A stretch of 64,000 nucleotides of DNA, taken from the NCBI RefSeq assembly GCF_019226825.1, contig NZ_CP076642.1:434001-498000 (forward strand), read 5' to 3'. Both the position numbers and the translations under genes were made by a program. The notes under the pieces are model-generated. The model saw only the letters and a list, made by a program, of their open reading frames with translations. It had not been told where the DNA came from and ran no database searches. The DNA is from Vibrio ostreae. Lineage in GTDB: Bacteria; Pseudomonadota; Gammaproteobacteria; Enterobacterales; Vibrionaceae. Shown here one piece after another: positions 35,359 to 45,294 of the stretch. How positions within the stretch are numbered: the stretch's first letter is position 1; every line of letters begins with the position of its first letter.

Positions 35359-36197
35359 GCGTTGTCCCTATCAACCATTTGATCCACGAGGATCCGTGGC
35401 ACAAATTACGCCAGTTTACTCAGGCCCGCATCGGTATCGGCCGGGTCGGCACCAGCATCCCGACAGAGGAGCTGCTGCGTTTCCAGCTCTCTCACGCTCA
35501 GGCAATGGACGCCGTACACGTGCCGCTCGACGAGCAACAACTGGTTAAGACAATGGCCTCCAGGCCAGAGCTGACACCTTATCTGCCCGCTTTGTCGCTG
35601 CACAGCCAGGCGGATGACCGCCTGACTTATCTGCAGCGGCCGGATCTGGGTCGTAAGCTGAGCGAGTCGTCTATTGAGCAGCTCAAAAAGCACGCGGATG
35701 AACACGCCAAACCTTACGATCTGGCGATTGTCATCGCTGATGGCCTTTCCTCTTATGCCATCAGTAATCACGCCACACCCGTTATTGAAGCGCTGATTGA
35801 ACAGTTGCACAACGACAGCAAAAACAGCTGGCAGATTGCACCGCTGTGCATTGTCCATCAGGGCCGTGTCGCAGTCGGCGATGATGTCGGTGAAGCCATT
35901 AACGCCAAAGAAGTGCTGGTACTGGTCGGTGAACGTCCGGGACTGAGCTCCCCGGATAGCCTGGGGCTGTATCTGACCTGGCATCCGCATCGCGGCACGG
36001 AAGATTCGCTGCGTAACTGTATTTCCAATGTACGTCCGCAAGGCCTCCCTTATCAGGCAGCGGCGATGAAATGTTTCTATCTGTTGGCTGAATCACGCCG
36101 TCTCAAACTGACCGGTGTCGGCCTCAAAGACCGCTCGGATGACACCATCCTCGAGCATAAACAGACACAGTTTTTCTCTTTAACTTCAAAGTCATAA
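35355..36197 (+). CDS. eutC: Ethanolamine ammonia-lyase small subunit EutC
   Basis: A 280-residue partner of EutB that completes the cobalamin-binding site. ARIGIGRVGTSIPTEELLRFQ, DLAIVIADGLSS and VGERPGLSSPDSLGLYLTWHP are EutC signatures. It starts at an ATG overlapping the eutB stop (ATGA). No acetaldehyde dehydrogenase, reactivase or microcompartment shell gene is nearby. Confidence 0.97.
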   Translation: MSVVPINHLIHEDPWHKLRQFTQARIGIGRVGTSIPTEELLRFQLSHAQAMDAVHVPLDEQQLVKTMASRPELTPYLPALSLHSQADDRLTYLQRPDLGRKLSESSIEQLKKHADEHAKPYDLAIVIADGLSSYAISNHATPVIEALIEQLHNDSKNSWQIAPLCIVHQGRVAVGDDVGEAINAKEVLVLVGERPGLSSPDSLGLYLTWHPHRGTEDSLRNCISNVRPQGLPYQAAAMKCFYLLAESRRLKLTGVGLKDRSDDTILEHKQTQFFSLTSKS

Positions 36198-36212
36198 CGT
36201 AAGGATAGTAGT

Positions 36213-37604
36213 ATGACAACATCAAACGATTATCTGGCTCAACGCCAGCTCAAACGTGGCGCCGCAGGTTGGATTCTGCTGGCCGGATTGGGTATCTCAT
36301 ATGTGATCTCCGGTGATTTCGCCGGTTGGAACTTCGGTATCGCTCAGGCCGGCTGGGGCGGCTTTGTGATTGCCGCCGTACTGATGGGCATCATGTATCT
36401 GGCACTGGTGCTGTCTCTGGCCGAAATGTCAGCGGCGATCCCGGCAGCCGGCGGCGGTTACAGTTTTGCCCGTCAGGCCATGGGCCCGATGGGTGGCTTT
36501 CTGACCGGCCTGGCGGTTTTGATTGAATACTCGCTGGCTCCGGCGGCGATTGTAATCTTCATTGGTTCGGCGGTGAATGAGCTGACTGGCTTTGACGGCC
36601 CCGTGGTCTATGCCCTCTTCTACCTGGCTTTTGTTGGTATTCACATTTTTGGCGTAGGCGAAGCATTAAAAGTGATGATGGTGATCAGTGGCCTGGCGGT
36701 ATTGGCAATCCTGGCGACCGGTGTTGCTCTGGTGCCTGAATTTAACAGCGCCAATCTGTTTGATATCGAGCCGACTGCCAGCGGCGATCTGATGCTGCCG
36801 ATGGGTCTGTACGGTGTCTGGGCTGCACTGCCGTTTGCGATGTGGCTGTTCCTGGCGGTAGAAGGTGTTCCACTGGCCGCGGAAGAAGCCAAAGATCCGA
36901 AAAAGGATGTGCCAAAAGGTATTATAGCTGCGATGGTATTCCTGTTGTTCACTGCCGTTCTGGTTGTCGTTCTGCTGAGCGGCGCAGCCGGTGCTAAAGT
37001 GATTGGCGACAGCGCGGTCCCTCTGGTTGATGCGCTTAATATTGCCGGCCACTCACAACTGGCGACCTTCGTGAACGTGCTGGGTCTGGCCGGTCTGATC
37101 GCTTCATTCTTCTCCATCATTTACGGCTACAGCCGCCTGGTATTTGCGCTGTCACGTGCCGGTTATCTGCCGAAAAACCTGTCACTGACCAGCCAACGCA
37201 AAGCGCCGGTCCGCGCTCTGATCTACCCTGCGATTCTGGGTTTTATAATCTCGCTAAGCGGTGAAGGTGACCTGATTCTGTCTATGGCGGTTGTCGGCGC
37301 AACCATCTCTTACGCCATGATGTCAGCCAGCCACATTATGCTGCGCATCAAGCGTCCTGATATTCCTCGTCCATACAAAACTCCGGGAGGCGTGGTCACT
37401 TCAGGTGTGGCTTTGGTCTTGTCAATTATCGCCCTGACTGGTGTGTACGCTTACGATGTGCGTGCCTTCCTGTTCACTCTGGTCCTGTTCGCCGTCGGTA
37501 TGCTCTACTACTTCGTCGTCGGTCAGCACAACCTGATTGCTAAAAGCGCCGAGGAAGAGTTCGCTCTGCTCGATCAGGCGCAAGGTGAGCTGGAAGCTGC
37601 CTGA
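36213..37604 (+). CDS. eat: Ethanolamine permease (APC family)
   Basis: A 463-residue amino-acid/polyamine/organocation transporter with about 12 membrane segments. GLGISYVISGDFAGWNFGIAQAGWGG near the start and FLAVEGVPLAAEEAKDPKKDVPKG in the middle match ethanolamine permeases. It lies 15 bp after eutC in the same operon and would supply ethanolamine to EutBC. The start follows AAGGATAGTAGT. Confidence 0.93.
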   Translation: MTTSNDYLAQRQLKRGAAGWILLAGLGISYVISGDFAGWNFGIAQAGWGGFVIAAVLMGIMYLALVLSLAEMSAAIPAAGGGYSFARQAMGPMGGFLTGLAVLIEYSLAPAAIVIFIGSAVNELTGFDGPVVYALFYLAFVGIHIFGVGEALKVMMVISGLAVLAILATGVALVPEFNSANLFDIEPTASGDLMLPMGLYGVWAALPFAMWLFLAVEGVPLAAEEAKDPKKDVPKGIIAAMVFLLFTAVLVVVLLSGAAGAKVIGDSAVPLVDALNIAGHSQLATFVNVLGLAGLIASFFSIIYGYSRLVFALSRAGYLPKNLSLTSQRKAPVRALIYPAILGFIISLSGEGDLILSMAVVGATISYAMMSASHIMLRIKRPDIPRPYKTPGGVVTSGVALVLSIIALTGVYAYDVRAFLFTLVLFAVGMLYYFVVGQHNLIAKSAEEEFALLDQAQGELEAA

Positions 37605-37647
37605 CAGAAAATCGGGTAACAACAACCATCCACTATCAACTCAAAGC

Positions 37648-37680
37648 AATCGCCATTCCTTACGGGATGGCGATTTTTTA
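37648..37680 (+). terminator. Terminator after the eut operon
   Basis: AATCGCCATTCC-TTAC-GGGATGGCGATT is followed by TTTTTA. Confidence 0.87.
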
Positions 37681-37741
37681 TATTCGCTCTGCACCGTTCA
37701 TTGACAGCGCGAGCCCTGCCAAAGAGGGAAAAAACAGGCAC

Positions 37742-37770
37742 AAAAAAAGCGCCTGCTCAGAGACGCTTTT
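37742..37770 (-). terminator. Terminator after folE
   Basis: The minus strand reads AAAAGCGTCTC, a short loop, GCAGGCGCTTTTTTT: an imperfect stem ending in seven T. A short direct repeat, GTTTATGCGTTGG (37789 and 37809), lies between it and the folE stop. Confidence 0.65.
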
Positions 37771-37824
37771 CGAGTTAACTTTTATTTGGTTTATGCGTTG
37801 GATATACAGTTTATGCGTTGGCGC

Positions 37825-38478
37825 TTAACGCAGGCCATGCAAAAACTCGGCACGGGTCGCCGGATTGGACTTGAAAATACCACCCAGTGCCGTGGTGGTG
37901 GTCTCGCTGGTTGCATCCATCACACCACGTGATTTCACGCAGTAATGGGTCGCATCAATGGTGACTGCGACATCATCCGATTGCAGCAGAGCCTGCAGCG
38001 CCACCAGAATTTGCTGGGTCATGCGCTCTTGTACCTGCGGACGCTGGGCAAAGAAACGGACAATACGGTTGATCTTCGACAGACCGATAATTTTGCCGCG
38101 TGGAATGTAAGCCACTGCCGCTTTGCCGTCGATGGTCACTAAATGGTGCTCACAGGTACTGGTGACGGTAATGTCTTTAACCCGCACCATTTCACTCACG
38201 TTCATCTTATTTTCGATAACCGTAATCTTCGGAAAGTTCTGATAATCAAGGCCAGAAAAGATTTCGTCAACGTACATTTTGGCGATACGATGCGGCGTTT
38301 CTTCCAGGCTGTCGTCAGTCAAATCGAGCCCCAGCAGGTTAAGAATCTCACGCATATGGTGTTCGATTCGCTCTTTTTTCTCTTCACGACCCATCGTATT
38401 TGGCTGCATTGGCGTTTCCAAACCACGACGCTCCAATGCATCTTTAACTAACTTCGCGGATTCGCTAAGACCTGACAT
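37825..38478 (-). CDS. folE: GTP cyclohydrolase I FolE
   Basis: A 217-residue homodecameric enzyme converting GTP to dihydroneopterin triphosphate, the first step of folate synthesis. Zinc ligands are in [13 protein letters not shown] (cysteine and histidine) and [34 protein letters not shown] forms the GTP site. The start follows GAGGTAAGG. It is divergent from moeA. Confidence 0.97.
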   Translation of the reverse strand: MSGLSESAKLVKDALERRGLETPMQPNTMGREEKKERIEHHMREILNLLGLDLTDDSLEETPHRIAKMYVDEIFSGLDYQNFPKITVIENKMNVSEMVRVKDITVTSTCEHHLVTIDGKAAVAYIPRGKIIGLSKINRIVRFFAQRPQVQERMTQQILVALQALLQSDDVAVTIDATHYCVKSRGVMDATSETTTTALGGIFKSNPATRAEFLHGLR

Positions 38479-38771
38479 TACCTTACCTCTTAATTACCCC
38501 TTCCGGATGGCAGACAAGGATACTCGGATTTTTTAATAATTACATCCTTAATTTAAAGATGGGTTTAATTCACGCAAGCCAGCTGTCATCAGCACTGCGG
38601 GACGGTTCTCAACCCCACAACGCTGAGTGATAGCTACCGTTGTAACGATAATTCACACTTTCACTAAAACGACGATTCTAAACCGTATGAATCGTACCAA
38701 GAGACAGTTTGTCGCCTGATGCCAGTTGTGTGCTAAAGTAGGCAGAAAATACAAGATGATAGGATTAAAAC

Positions 38772-40007
38772 ATGGGCTGTTGTGACGCACCCGGCTTAAT
38801 GCCAATCGAAGATGCGATGGAGAAAATGCTGTCGCGTATCCAACCGATTCAGACCACGCAACGACTTCCGCTGCCGGATGCTCTGGGCTATGTGCTGGCT
38901 GAGGATATTCTCTCGCCAATCAATGTGCCCCCTTTTGATAACTCAGCCATGGACGGTTATGCCGTGCGTCGTTCAGAGCTGGCGCTGGGCCAGCCACTGA
39001 CTGTGGCCGGAAAGTCTTTCGCAGGCCAGCCTTTTGACGGCGAGTGGCCGGCGATGAGCTGCGTGCGAATCATGACCGGGGCGCAAATCCCGCCGGGCTG
39101 TGATGCGGTTGTGATGCAGGAGCAGGCCAGCGTGACCAATGCAGGCGTCACCTTCAGCGTGAGAGATGTACCGCATAATGACAACATCCGCCCGACTGGA
39201 GACGACATTCATCATAATGACGTCGTGCTGAGCCGTGGTGCCCGCCTGACACCACGCGATATTCCAATGATTGCCACACTCGGCGTTAGCCAAATCACCG
39301 TTTACCAGAAACCTAAAGTGGCCTTTTTTTCAACCGGTGACGAGCTCAAGCCACTGGGTGAACCGCTGCAAGCTGGTCAAATCTACGACAGCAACCGTTA
39401 CGGTATCAAACCTTTGATTGAGAACTTCGGATGCGAAGCAATTGATCTCGGCGCCATTCCTGACTGCCCGCAAACACTCAAAGCGACGTTTGAGAAAGCG
39501 CAAAGTCTGGCCGATGTGGTCGTTACTTCCGGCGGCGTCAGCGTCGGTGAAGCCGACTACACCAAAGATATCCTTGAGCAGTTGGGTGAAATCGGCTTCT
39601 GGAAACTGGCGATTAAGCCGGGTAAACCGTTCGCTTTCGGTTCGCTACAAAACGCGTGGTTCTGTGGTCTGCCTGGTAACCCGGTTTCCGCCGTGTTAAC
39701 CATGTACGTGTTAGTACAACCAATGCTGGCCAAACTGGCGGGGCATACCGAGTGGCAAGCGCCGCAATCCATTCCAGCCACAACGCGCACTACCTTTAAA
39801 AAAGCACCGGGCCGCACCGATTATCAGCGCGGGATTTACAGCATCGAAAACGGTCAGTTTTTCGTGGAGACCACAGGTAACCAGAGCTCAGGAGCCTTCC
39901 GCTCAATGAGCCTTGCTAATTGTTTCGTGGTACTGGAGCGTGAACGTGGCCGGGTCGAAGCCGGTGAAACCGTCAATATCCAGCTGTTTAACGCAACCCT
40001 ATACTAG
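38772..40007 (+). CDS. moeA: Molybdopterin molybdenumtransferase MoeA
   Basis: A 411-residue enzyme that inserts molybdate into adenylated molybdopterin. NVPPFDNSAMDGYAVR, FFSTGDELKPLGEPL, YDSNRYGIKPLIENFG and the catalytic TSGGVSVGEADYTKDIL are diagnostic, followed by KPGKPFAFG and GLPGNPVSAVL. moeB follows after 5 bp. The cofactor made here is used by the NasA nitrate reductase at the other end of the window. Confidence 0.97.
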   Translation: MGCCDAPGLMPIEDAMEKMLSRIQPIQTTQRLPLPDALGYVLAEDILSPINVPPFDNSAMDGYAVRRSELALGQPLTVAGKSFAGQPFDGEWPAMSCVRIMTGAQIPPGCDAVVMQEQASVTNAGVTFSVRDVPHNDNIRPTGDDIHHNDVVLSRGARLTPRDIPMIATLGVSQITVYQKPKVAFFSTGDELKPLGEPLQAGQIYDSNRYGIKPLIENFGCEAIDLGAIPDCPQTLKATFEKAQSLADVVVTSGGVSVGEADYTKDILEQLGEIGFWKLAIKPGKPFAFGSLQNAWFCGLPGNPVSAVLTMYVLVQPMLAKLAGHTEWQAPQSIPATTRTTFKKAPGRTDYQRGIYSIENGQFFVETTGNQSSGAFRSMSLANCFVVLERERGRVEAGETVNIQLFNATLY

Positions 40008-40012
40008 GAGCC

Positions 40013-40774
40013 ATGGTGGACATTCTCAGCGATGCAGAGATGCTGCGCTACAACCGTCAAATCATCCTGAAACAGTTTGATTTTGAGGGTCAGGAAGCGC
40101 TCAAACAGAGTTCAGTGCTGATCCTCGGCGCCGGTGGGTTAGGCTGTGCCGCCGGCCAGTATCTGGCGACGGCCGGTATCGGTAAACTGACCCTGATTGA
40201 CGATGATAAAGTTGAGCTCTCAAACCTGCAGCGCCAGGTACTGCACCATGACGCGGATATCGGCCGGCTTAAAGTAGAATCGGCCGCGCAGTCATTGCGC
40301 GAACTTAATCCGCACCTGATGGTGGATACTCTGGCCGAGCGACTCAATGATGAAGCGCTGCAAACGCTCATCACCCGTCACACACTAGTGCTGGATGCCT
40401 CAGATAACGTCGCGACCCGTAATCAACTTAACCGCCTTTGCTATCAGAGCAAAACCCCGCTCGTTTCCGGGGCCGCGATTCGTATGGAAGGTCAGGTCAG
40501 CGTCTTTACCTACCAGCAGGACGATGAACCCTGTTACCAATGCCTGAGTGCTTTGTTCGGCGATGCAGCTTTGAGCTGCGTCGAAGCAGGCGTGATGGCG
40601 CCGGTAGTCGGTATTATTGGCGCAGTGCAGGCTCTTGAGGCCATCAAAGTCATCGCCGGATATGGCCGTTCAGTGCAAGGCAAAATTCTGCTGCTCGACG
40701 CGATGACCATGTCATGGCGCGAAATGAAACTGATGAAGCAGCCTAGCTGCCCGGTGTGCGGCAGCCAGCCCTAA
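40013..40774 (+). CDS. moeB: Molybdopterin-synthase adenylyltransferase MoeB
   Basis: A 253-residue E1-like enzyme that adenylates the C-terminus of MoaD. The nucleotide-binding LILGAGGLGCAAGQYL, DDDKVELSNLQRQ, DASDNVATRNQLN and zinc cysteines (CYQCL and CPVCGSQP) are present. The start follows AGGAGCC, 5 bp after moeA. Confidence 0.96.
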   Translation: MVDILSDAEMLRYNRQIILKQFDFEGQEALKQSSVLILGAGGLGCAAGQYLATAGIGKLTLIDDDKVELSNLQRQVLHHDADIGRLKVESAAQSLRELNPHLMVDTLAERLNDEALQTLITRHTLVLDASDNVATRNQLNRLCYQSKTPLVSGAAIRMEGQVSVFTYQQDDEPCYQCLSALFGDAALSCVEAGVMAPVVGIIGAVQALEAIKVIAGYGRSVQGKILLLDAMTMSWREMKLMKQPSCPVCGSQP

Positions 40775-40790
40775 CCTGCTCTCCATTCTA

Positions 40791-40820
40791 AACAGGCGCG
40801 CTATTAAGCGCCTGTTTTCA
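40791..40820 (+). terminator. Terminator after moeB
   Basis: AACAGGCGC-N8-GCGCCTGTTTT forms a 9-bp stem followed by T residues. Confidence 0.8.
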
Positions 40821-40904
40821 TTTATTTCCAGCGTTGAATTGAGTACCCTCTAAAGGTGAACCCATTGCGGGCTCCTGGCCCGCGCTCAATAAGGAAAGCG
40901 TCGC

Positions 40905-41747
40905 ATGTCTCCTCTTGTCACTCCGGCCTGGCTGGCCGAACGCCTTAATGACAAACGCACTGTCGTGCTAGATAGCAGTATCGATTTTCAAATTCCTGCT
41001 GAACCGGAAAAAGACAAAATCAACACAATCCCAGGTGCACGCCGTTTCGATTACGATAGCGTGTTCTGCGATCCTGATGCGAGTTTACCGCACATGATGC
41101 CAAGTGAAGCGCGTTTCAACCGCTTAGCGCAAGAGCTGGGAATTAATCAAGATTCGGTTCTGGTCGTGTATGACAACAGTGGTACGTTTGCCTCGCCACG
41201 GGCGTGGTGGATGTTCAAAGCATTCGGCCATAACGAGGTCTACATACTCGATGGTGGTCTGACTGAGTGGAAAACACAAGGTTACGCTGTCGCGCAAGAT
41301 TACGCTCAGTCAGCAGAAAAAGGCGATTTTAACCGCCCGCTCGACCCGGCTTACTTTGTTGATGCCGGTTACGTGCTGAGCAAACTCGATGATCCAGCCA
41401 GCCAAACAGTCGACGCCCGCTCTCATGCCCGCTTTTCCGGTCAGGTACCAGAGCCGCGTGCGGGTGTACGCAGCGGCCATATCCCGAATTCATGCTGTCT
41501 GCCATTCGCCGTACTGATGAACGGTCATAAGTTCAAACCAGTTGCCGAACTCAAGCCGATTTTGCAGCAGGCGTTGCCGCAATCAGCCGACGAATACCTG
41601 TTCAGCTGCGGATCAGGTGTCACCGCCTGTATTGTCCTTCTGGCTGCTGCGCTGTGTGGTTATCACAACCTGGCCGTGTACGACGGATCCTGGACTGAAT
41701 GGGGTTCAAATCACGACCTGCCGATTGGTACTTTGACATCAGAATAG
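40905..41747 (+). CDS. sseA: 3-mercaptopyruvate sulfurtransferase
   Basis: A 280-residue two-domain rhodanese. The N-terminal domain is inactive; the C-terminal active loop is CGSGVTA (cysteine ~234), the motif specific to mercaptopyruvate rather than thiosulfate sulfurtransferases. It transfers sulfur from 3-mercaptopyruvate to acceptors. VDARSHARFSGQVPEPRAGVRSGHIP is the domain linker signature. The start follows AAGGAAAGCGTCGC. Confidence 0.95.
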   Translation: MSPLVTPAWLAERLNDKRTVVLDSSIDFQIPAEPEKDKINTIPGARRFDYDSVFCDPDASLPHMMPSEARFNRLAQELGINQDSVLVVYDNSGTFASPRAWWMFKAFGHNEVYILDGGLTEWKTQGYAVAQDYAQSAEKGDFNRPLDPAYFVDAGYVLSKLDDPASQTVDARSHARFSGQVPEPRAGVRSGHIPNSCCLPFAVLMNGHKFKPVAELKPILQQALPQSADEYLFSCGSGVTACIVLLAAALCGYHNLAVYDGSWTEWGSNHDLPIGTLTSE

Positions 41748-41831
41748 CGTTAAAATAACAAGAGTTCTGAAATAGCAATAGCAATAAGCGCTGTAGCCAT
41801 CGTTTCATCATCGGGCTGCACAAGCGATAAA

Positions 41832-41860
41832 AAATGCCGTTCACTGGGTGAACGGCATTT
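41832..41860. terminator. Bidirectional terminator
   Basis: AAATGCCGTTCAC-TGG-GTGAACGGCATTT, a perfect 13-bp stem between convergent sseA and the TRAP permease gene. Confidence 0.88.
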
Positions 41861-41921
41861 ATCTTTTATTTGGAGCATTGAACGAAATTAACCACGTTTA
41901 ACGCGAACACTTACCCTGTTA

Positions 41922-43817
41922 TCACGATGCGTGGGAAGCCGGTTGTTCAGGCTGACGGTAATTTAGCAGACATACCGCAACAATCACCACCAGTGCGGCA
42001 AGACGGTATATATCCGACAAAAACAGCACGCATAATGCCATGACCAACAACACGGCACGTTGCCAGCTATGCAGTGGCGAGAACAGACGACCTTCAATAC
42101 CGCCGGCAAAGGCAACAAACAGACTGATGGTTGAAATAACCCCGATAGCAAAATGCACCGGTTCGCCATCAATCCAGATCAGGCCGGAAAATGCCATCAT
42201 GGCCGGGATCAGGAAGAAGCCCTGCGCCAGTTTGAAGGCCTGCACTGCCGACTTCATCGGTGATGCATTGGCAATACCCGCCCCGGCAAAGGCAGCCAGC
42301 GCAATCGGTGGCGTCACGTTAGAAGTCTGCGACAACCAGAACACGATCATGTGTGCGGTCAACATACCCAGGCCGAAATCCATCAGCGCCGGAACAGCCA
42401 TAATGGACAATACGATATAAGCAGCCGTTACCGGCAGGCCCATACCGAGAATGACCGCAGCCACTGCTATCAAAGCCAGCGCCGACCATAAATGGCCGCC
42501 CGACAACGCGATCAGAAACTGAGTAAATTGCAGACCGATACCGGTTTGACCGACCACACCCACCACGATACCCGCTGTCGCACAAGCCACCGAAATCGGA
42601 ATCGCCATCAGCGCGCCCTCTTTCAGGCCTTCGACAAACAATTTAAAACTGATGCGGCTGTGTTTACGGGTCATCGCGGTAAGCAAAATAGCCACACAGC
42701 CGATAACACCCACCAACACCGGTGAATAGCTCATCATCAGCAGCGCCGTGATCAGAATCAGCGGTAGCAGATAGTGCCAGCCATCCTTGAGCACTTTAGA
42801 AATTTGCTCGGTGACAGTCATGCCCTGCAAACCAAGCTTACAGGCCATTAGGTGGACGTAAAGCAAGGTACAAGCGAAATAAAGGATTGCCGGTGCAATC
42901 GATACCAGCAAGATATCGCTGTACGGAATACCGGTAAACTGCGCCATAACAAACGCCCCGGCTCCCATAACCGGCGGCATGATCTGCCCACCAGTCGACG
43001 CCGCCGCTTCAATCCCTGCGGCCTGCTCCGGCTTGTAGCCAAGCTTTTTCATCATCGGGATGGTTAACGAGCCGGTGGTCACCGTGTTAGCAATTGCTGA
43101 ACCGGAAATCGAGCCTAATGCCGCCGAAGCGACCACGCTCGCTTTCGCCGGGCCACCGCGGTATTTACCGGCCACGGCAAACGCCATATCGATAAAGAAC
43201 TGGCCTGCACCGGTCACTTGCAGGAAGGCGCCAAACAGGACAAAGATAAATACCACACCGGCTGCAATTGCCAGTGGCGCGCCGTATACCCCATTGGTGG
43301 AGTAAATATGGAAACGCACGATCTCTTCGATACTGAAGCCTTTACTGGCGACATTATCCGGCAGGACATCACCAAACATGGCGTACACCAGAAACAGTGC
43401 CGCGATCACTACCATCACCAGCCCGACGGTACGCCGGGTGGCTTCGAGCAGCATCACAATCAGCACCACACCGGCGGCCTGATCGACGGTGCCTAACCCA
43501 TCGAGCAGAAAGCTAATATCATCATAATCAAACAAGGCAATCTGAGTGGATGCCCAGCAGGTTGCGATCACCAGGCCAAGGTCAATTACCCGCCCCAGCA
43601 AGTAAACCGGCCGTGAGTGTCTGGCATTAAATGTGGGATAAACCATAAAGGCTATCGCGATAACCCAACTGACATGGACCGGACGAAACACCGGTGCGGA
43701 AAGCGTGGCAACGATACCTTGCCAAATTTGAAAGACCGATAAAGCGATAGCCGCTACAGCGGCTATCGAAAGTATCACGTCAGTAATTTTCTGGTTACCA
43801 GGATGAATTTGACTCAT
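41922..43817 (-). CDS. TAXI-type TRAP transporter, fused small-large permease
   Basis: A 631-residue inner-membrane protein with about 16-18 membrane segments. The N-terminal ~170 residues match the DctQ-like small subunit and the rest the DctM-like large subunit, with GSISGSAIANTVTTGSLTIPMMKKLGY and AAASTGGQIMPPVMGAGAFVMAQF as signatures. It forms a sodium-coupled importer with the upstream TAXI binding protein. Substrates of TAXI systems are mostly unknown; glutamate and related acids are reported in some. The ATG at 43817 follows GGAGTAAGTG. Confidence 0.9.
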   Translation of the reverse strand: MSQIHPGNQKITDVILSIAAVAAIALSVFQIWQGIVATLSAPVFRPVHVSWVIAIAFMVYPTFNARHSRPVYLLGRVIDLGLVIATCWASTQIALFDYDDISFLLDGLGTVDQAAGVVLIVMLLEATRRTVGLVMVVIAALFLVYAMFGDVLPDNVASKGFSIEEIVRFHIYSTNGVYGAPLAIAAGVVFIFVLFGAFLQVTGAGQFFIDMAFAVAGKYRGGPAKASVVASAALGSISGSAIANTVTTGSLTIPMMKKLGYKPEQAAGIEAAASTGGQIMPPVMGAGAFVMAQFTGIPYSDILLVSIAPAILYFACTLLYVHLMACKLGLQGMTVTEQISKVLKDGWHYLLPLILITALLMMSYSPVLVGVIGCVAILLTAMTRKHSRISFKLFVEGLKEGALMAIPISVACATAGIVVGVVGQTGIGLQFTQFLIALSGGHLWSALALIAVAAVILGMGLPVTAAYIVLSIMAVPALMDFGLGMLTAHMIVFWLSQTSNVTPPIALAAFAGAGIANASPMKSAVQAFKLAQGFFLIPAMMAFSGLIWIDGEPVHFAIGVISTISLFVAFAGGIEGRLFSPLHSWQRAVLLVMALCVLFLSDIYRLAALVVIVAVCLLNYRQPEQPASHAS

Positions 43818-43875
43818 CACTTACTCCGTGTAACGTTACTTTGTTATCAGTAATCACTCGTGAATGACTGATAAT

Positions 43876-44805
43876 TTACTTCTGTTGTTCCTGCAGAAAT
43901 TTCATTGCGCCAGGGTGCAGAGGAACACCATCCAGCTTCGTCATGTTTTCAATGGTGGTGAACTTAGTCACACCCAGCACCTGACGAATCTCATCGATGT
44001 GGTCAAATGCCGCTTTGGTCATCTGATACGCCATGTCTTCGCTCAGGTTTTTGTTCACAACCAGTACGTTCCATACCGCAGGCACTTTAAACGCAGGAAC
44101 CTTGTTGTAAGCCTCTGCCGGCACATCCAGTTCCAGGTAAGAAGGATACGCAGCGGCAATCTTGGCCAGCTCTTCTTCGCTGAAGCTCAGGACACGAATA
44201 TCACGCGTCAGCGCCAGTTCAGTAATCGCACCAACACCCACGCTGCCGACGATTACACCAGCATCGATCTGGTTGTTAGCAATCGCACTGGTGGTCGCAG
44301 TGTAGTTTAGAGACTGAGGCTTGATGTCATCTTCTGACACGCCCAGGGTATTAAGAATATTAACTGCACTGACACGGGTACCTGAGCCAGGCGCACCCAG
44401 GGAAACGCGTTTGCCTTTCAGGTCAGCAACCGAATGAATGTCCGATTTGGCCGGTACAATGAACTGTACCGCGTTGGGATAAAGCGCAAACAGAACCGCA
44501 ACGTCCATCTTACGCGGGAAAGGTTTCGTTCCTTCAAAGGCTTGCAGTACAACGTTACCCTGTGCAATACCGGCTAACTGCTTGTTGGTTGAAACCTTAA
44601 TCGTGTTTTCGACAGAAGCCGCTGTCACTTCCGCACGCATGTTGAAATCAGGCAGGTTTTCACTCCAGATTTTTGCCAGCATGCCGCCCAGCGGGTAATA
44701 AGTACCACTCTGACTACCGGTGCCTATGGTGTAGTTTTCAGCCATGCTTGAAGCAGAAAAAACAACAGCCAACGCCAGTAGCCCATTCCTTAGTGCCTGG
44801 TACAT
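43876..44805 (-). CDS. TAXI-family TRAP transporter solute-binding protein
   Basis: A 309-residue periplasmic protein with an N-terminal signal peptide (ends SSMAEN). TIGTGSQSGTYYPLGGMLAKIW and GKRVSLGAPGSGT are TAXI-family hallmarks. It binds the substrate and hands it to the fused permease 58 bp downstream. The start follows AAGGAGCTTTT. The substrate is not evident. Its promoter region carries an AGCAAATGT motif also found beside the adjacent SorC regulator. Confidence 0.92.
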   Translation of the reverse strand: MYQALRNGLLALAVVFSASSMAENYTIGTGSQSGTYYPLGGMLAKIWSENLPDFNMRAEVTAASVENTIKVSTNKQLAGIAQGNVVLQAFEGTKPFPRKMDVAVLFALYPNAVQFIVPAKSDIHSVADLKGKRVSLGAPGSGTRVSAVNILNTLGVSEDDIKPQSLNYTATTSAIANNQIDAGVIVGSVGVGAITELALTRDIRVLSFSEEELAKIAAAYPSYLELDVPAEAYNKVPAFKVPAVWNVLVVNKNLSEDMAYQMTKAAFDHIDEIRQVLGVTKFTTIENMTKLDGVPLHPGAMKFLQEQQK

Positions 44806-45294
44806 AAAAGCTCCTTATTATATTAACGGTATTATTATTCCATTATGTTATGAAATGTATGGTGTGAAATAGCAAATGTGAGTTAGGTGAAATGAGAGTT
44901 GGATACGTAATTTACGCAAACTCTTAATCTTGGTTGATTCGTTTTCCTTAACTCCACTCAGTCGCTAATCTGTGGCAGAAACGTCATGCTAAACACGAAG
45001 ATCCCGGACTGAATCTACACCAATAACGATGAGATTTTTCAGTCTCCCTTTCCTGGAGAACTGCAATTTCGCGCTCATATTTATACAAAATGACCGAATT
45101 TTCAATCTTTTAAGCGCATGTTTGCATCTTGCCCCTGCAACATTCAGGTCGGAGCGATAAAGGATAGGTTCGGGTTTACACCCATAAAATCAAGCAATTA
45201 GAATGTAGAATACTGTTCTATATATCAATAAATGGTGTGCCATTTTCGCCGCTACAAAACTGGCACAACGGCTGTCACTTCACCGTCCGGTCAG
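44806..45294 (-). promoter_or_regulatory. 489-bp promoter region of the TAXI operon
   Basis: The gap separates the SorC gene and the TAXI operon (both minus). It contains AGCAAATGT at 44871-44879, shared with the sorC-tal gap. No gene, terminator or other repeat was found. Confidence 0.45.

Noticed and set aside
37789..37821. Direct repeat GTTTATGCGTTGG near the folE stop
   Set aside because: Only two short copies in an untranslated end; no functional context.
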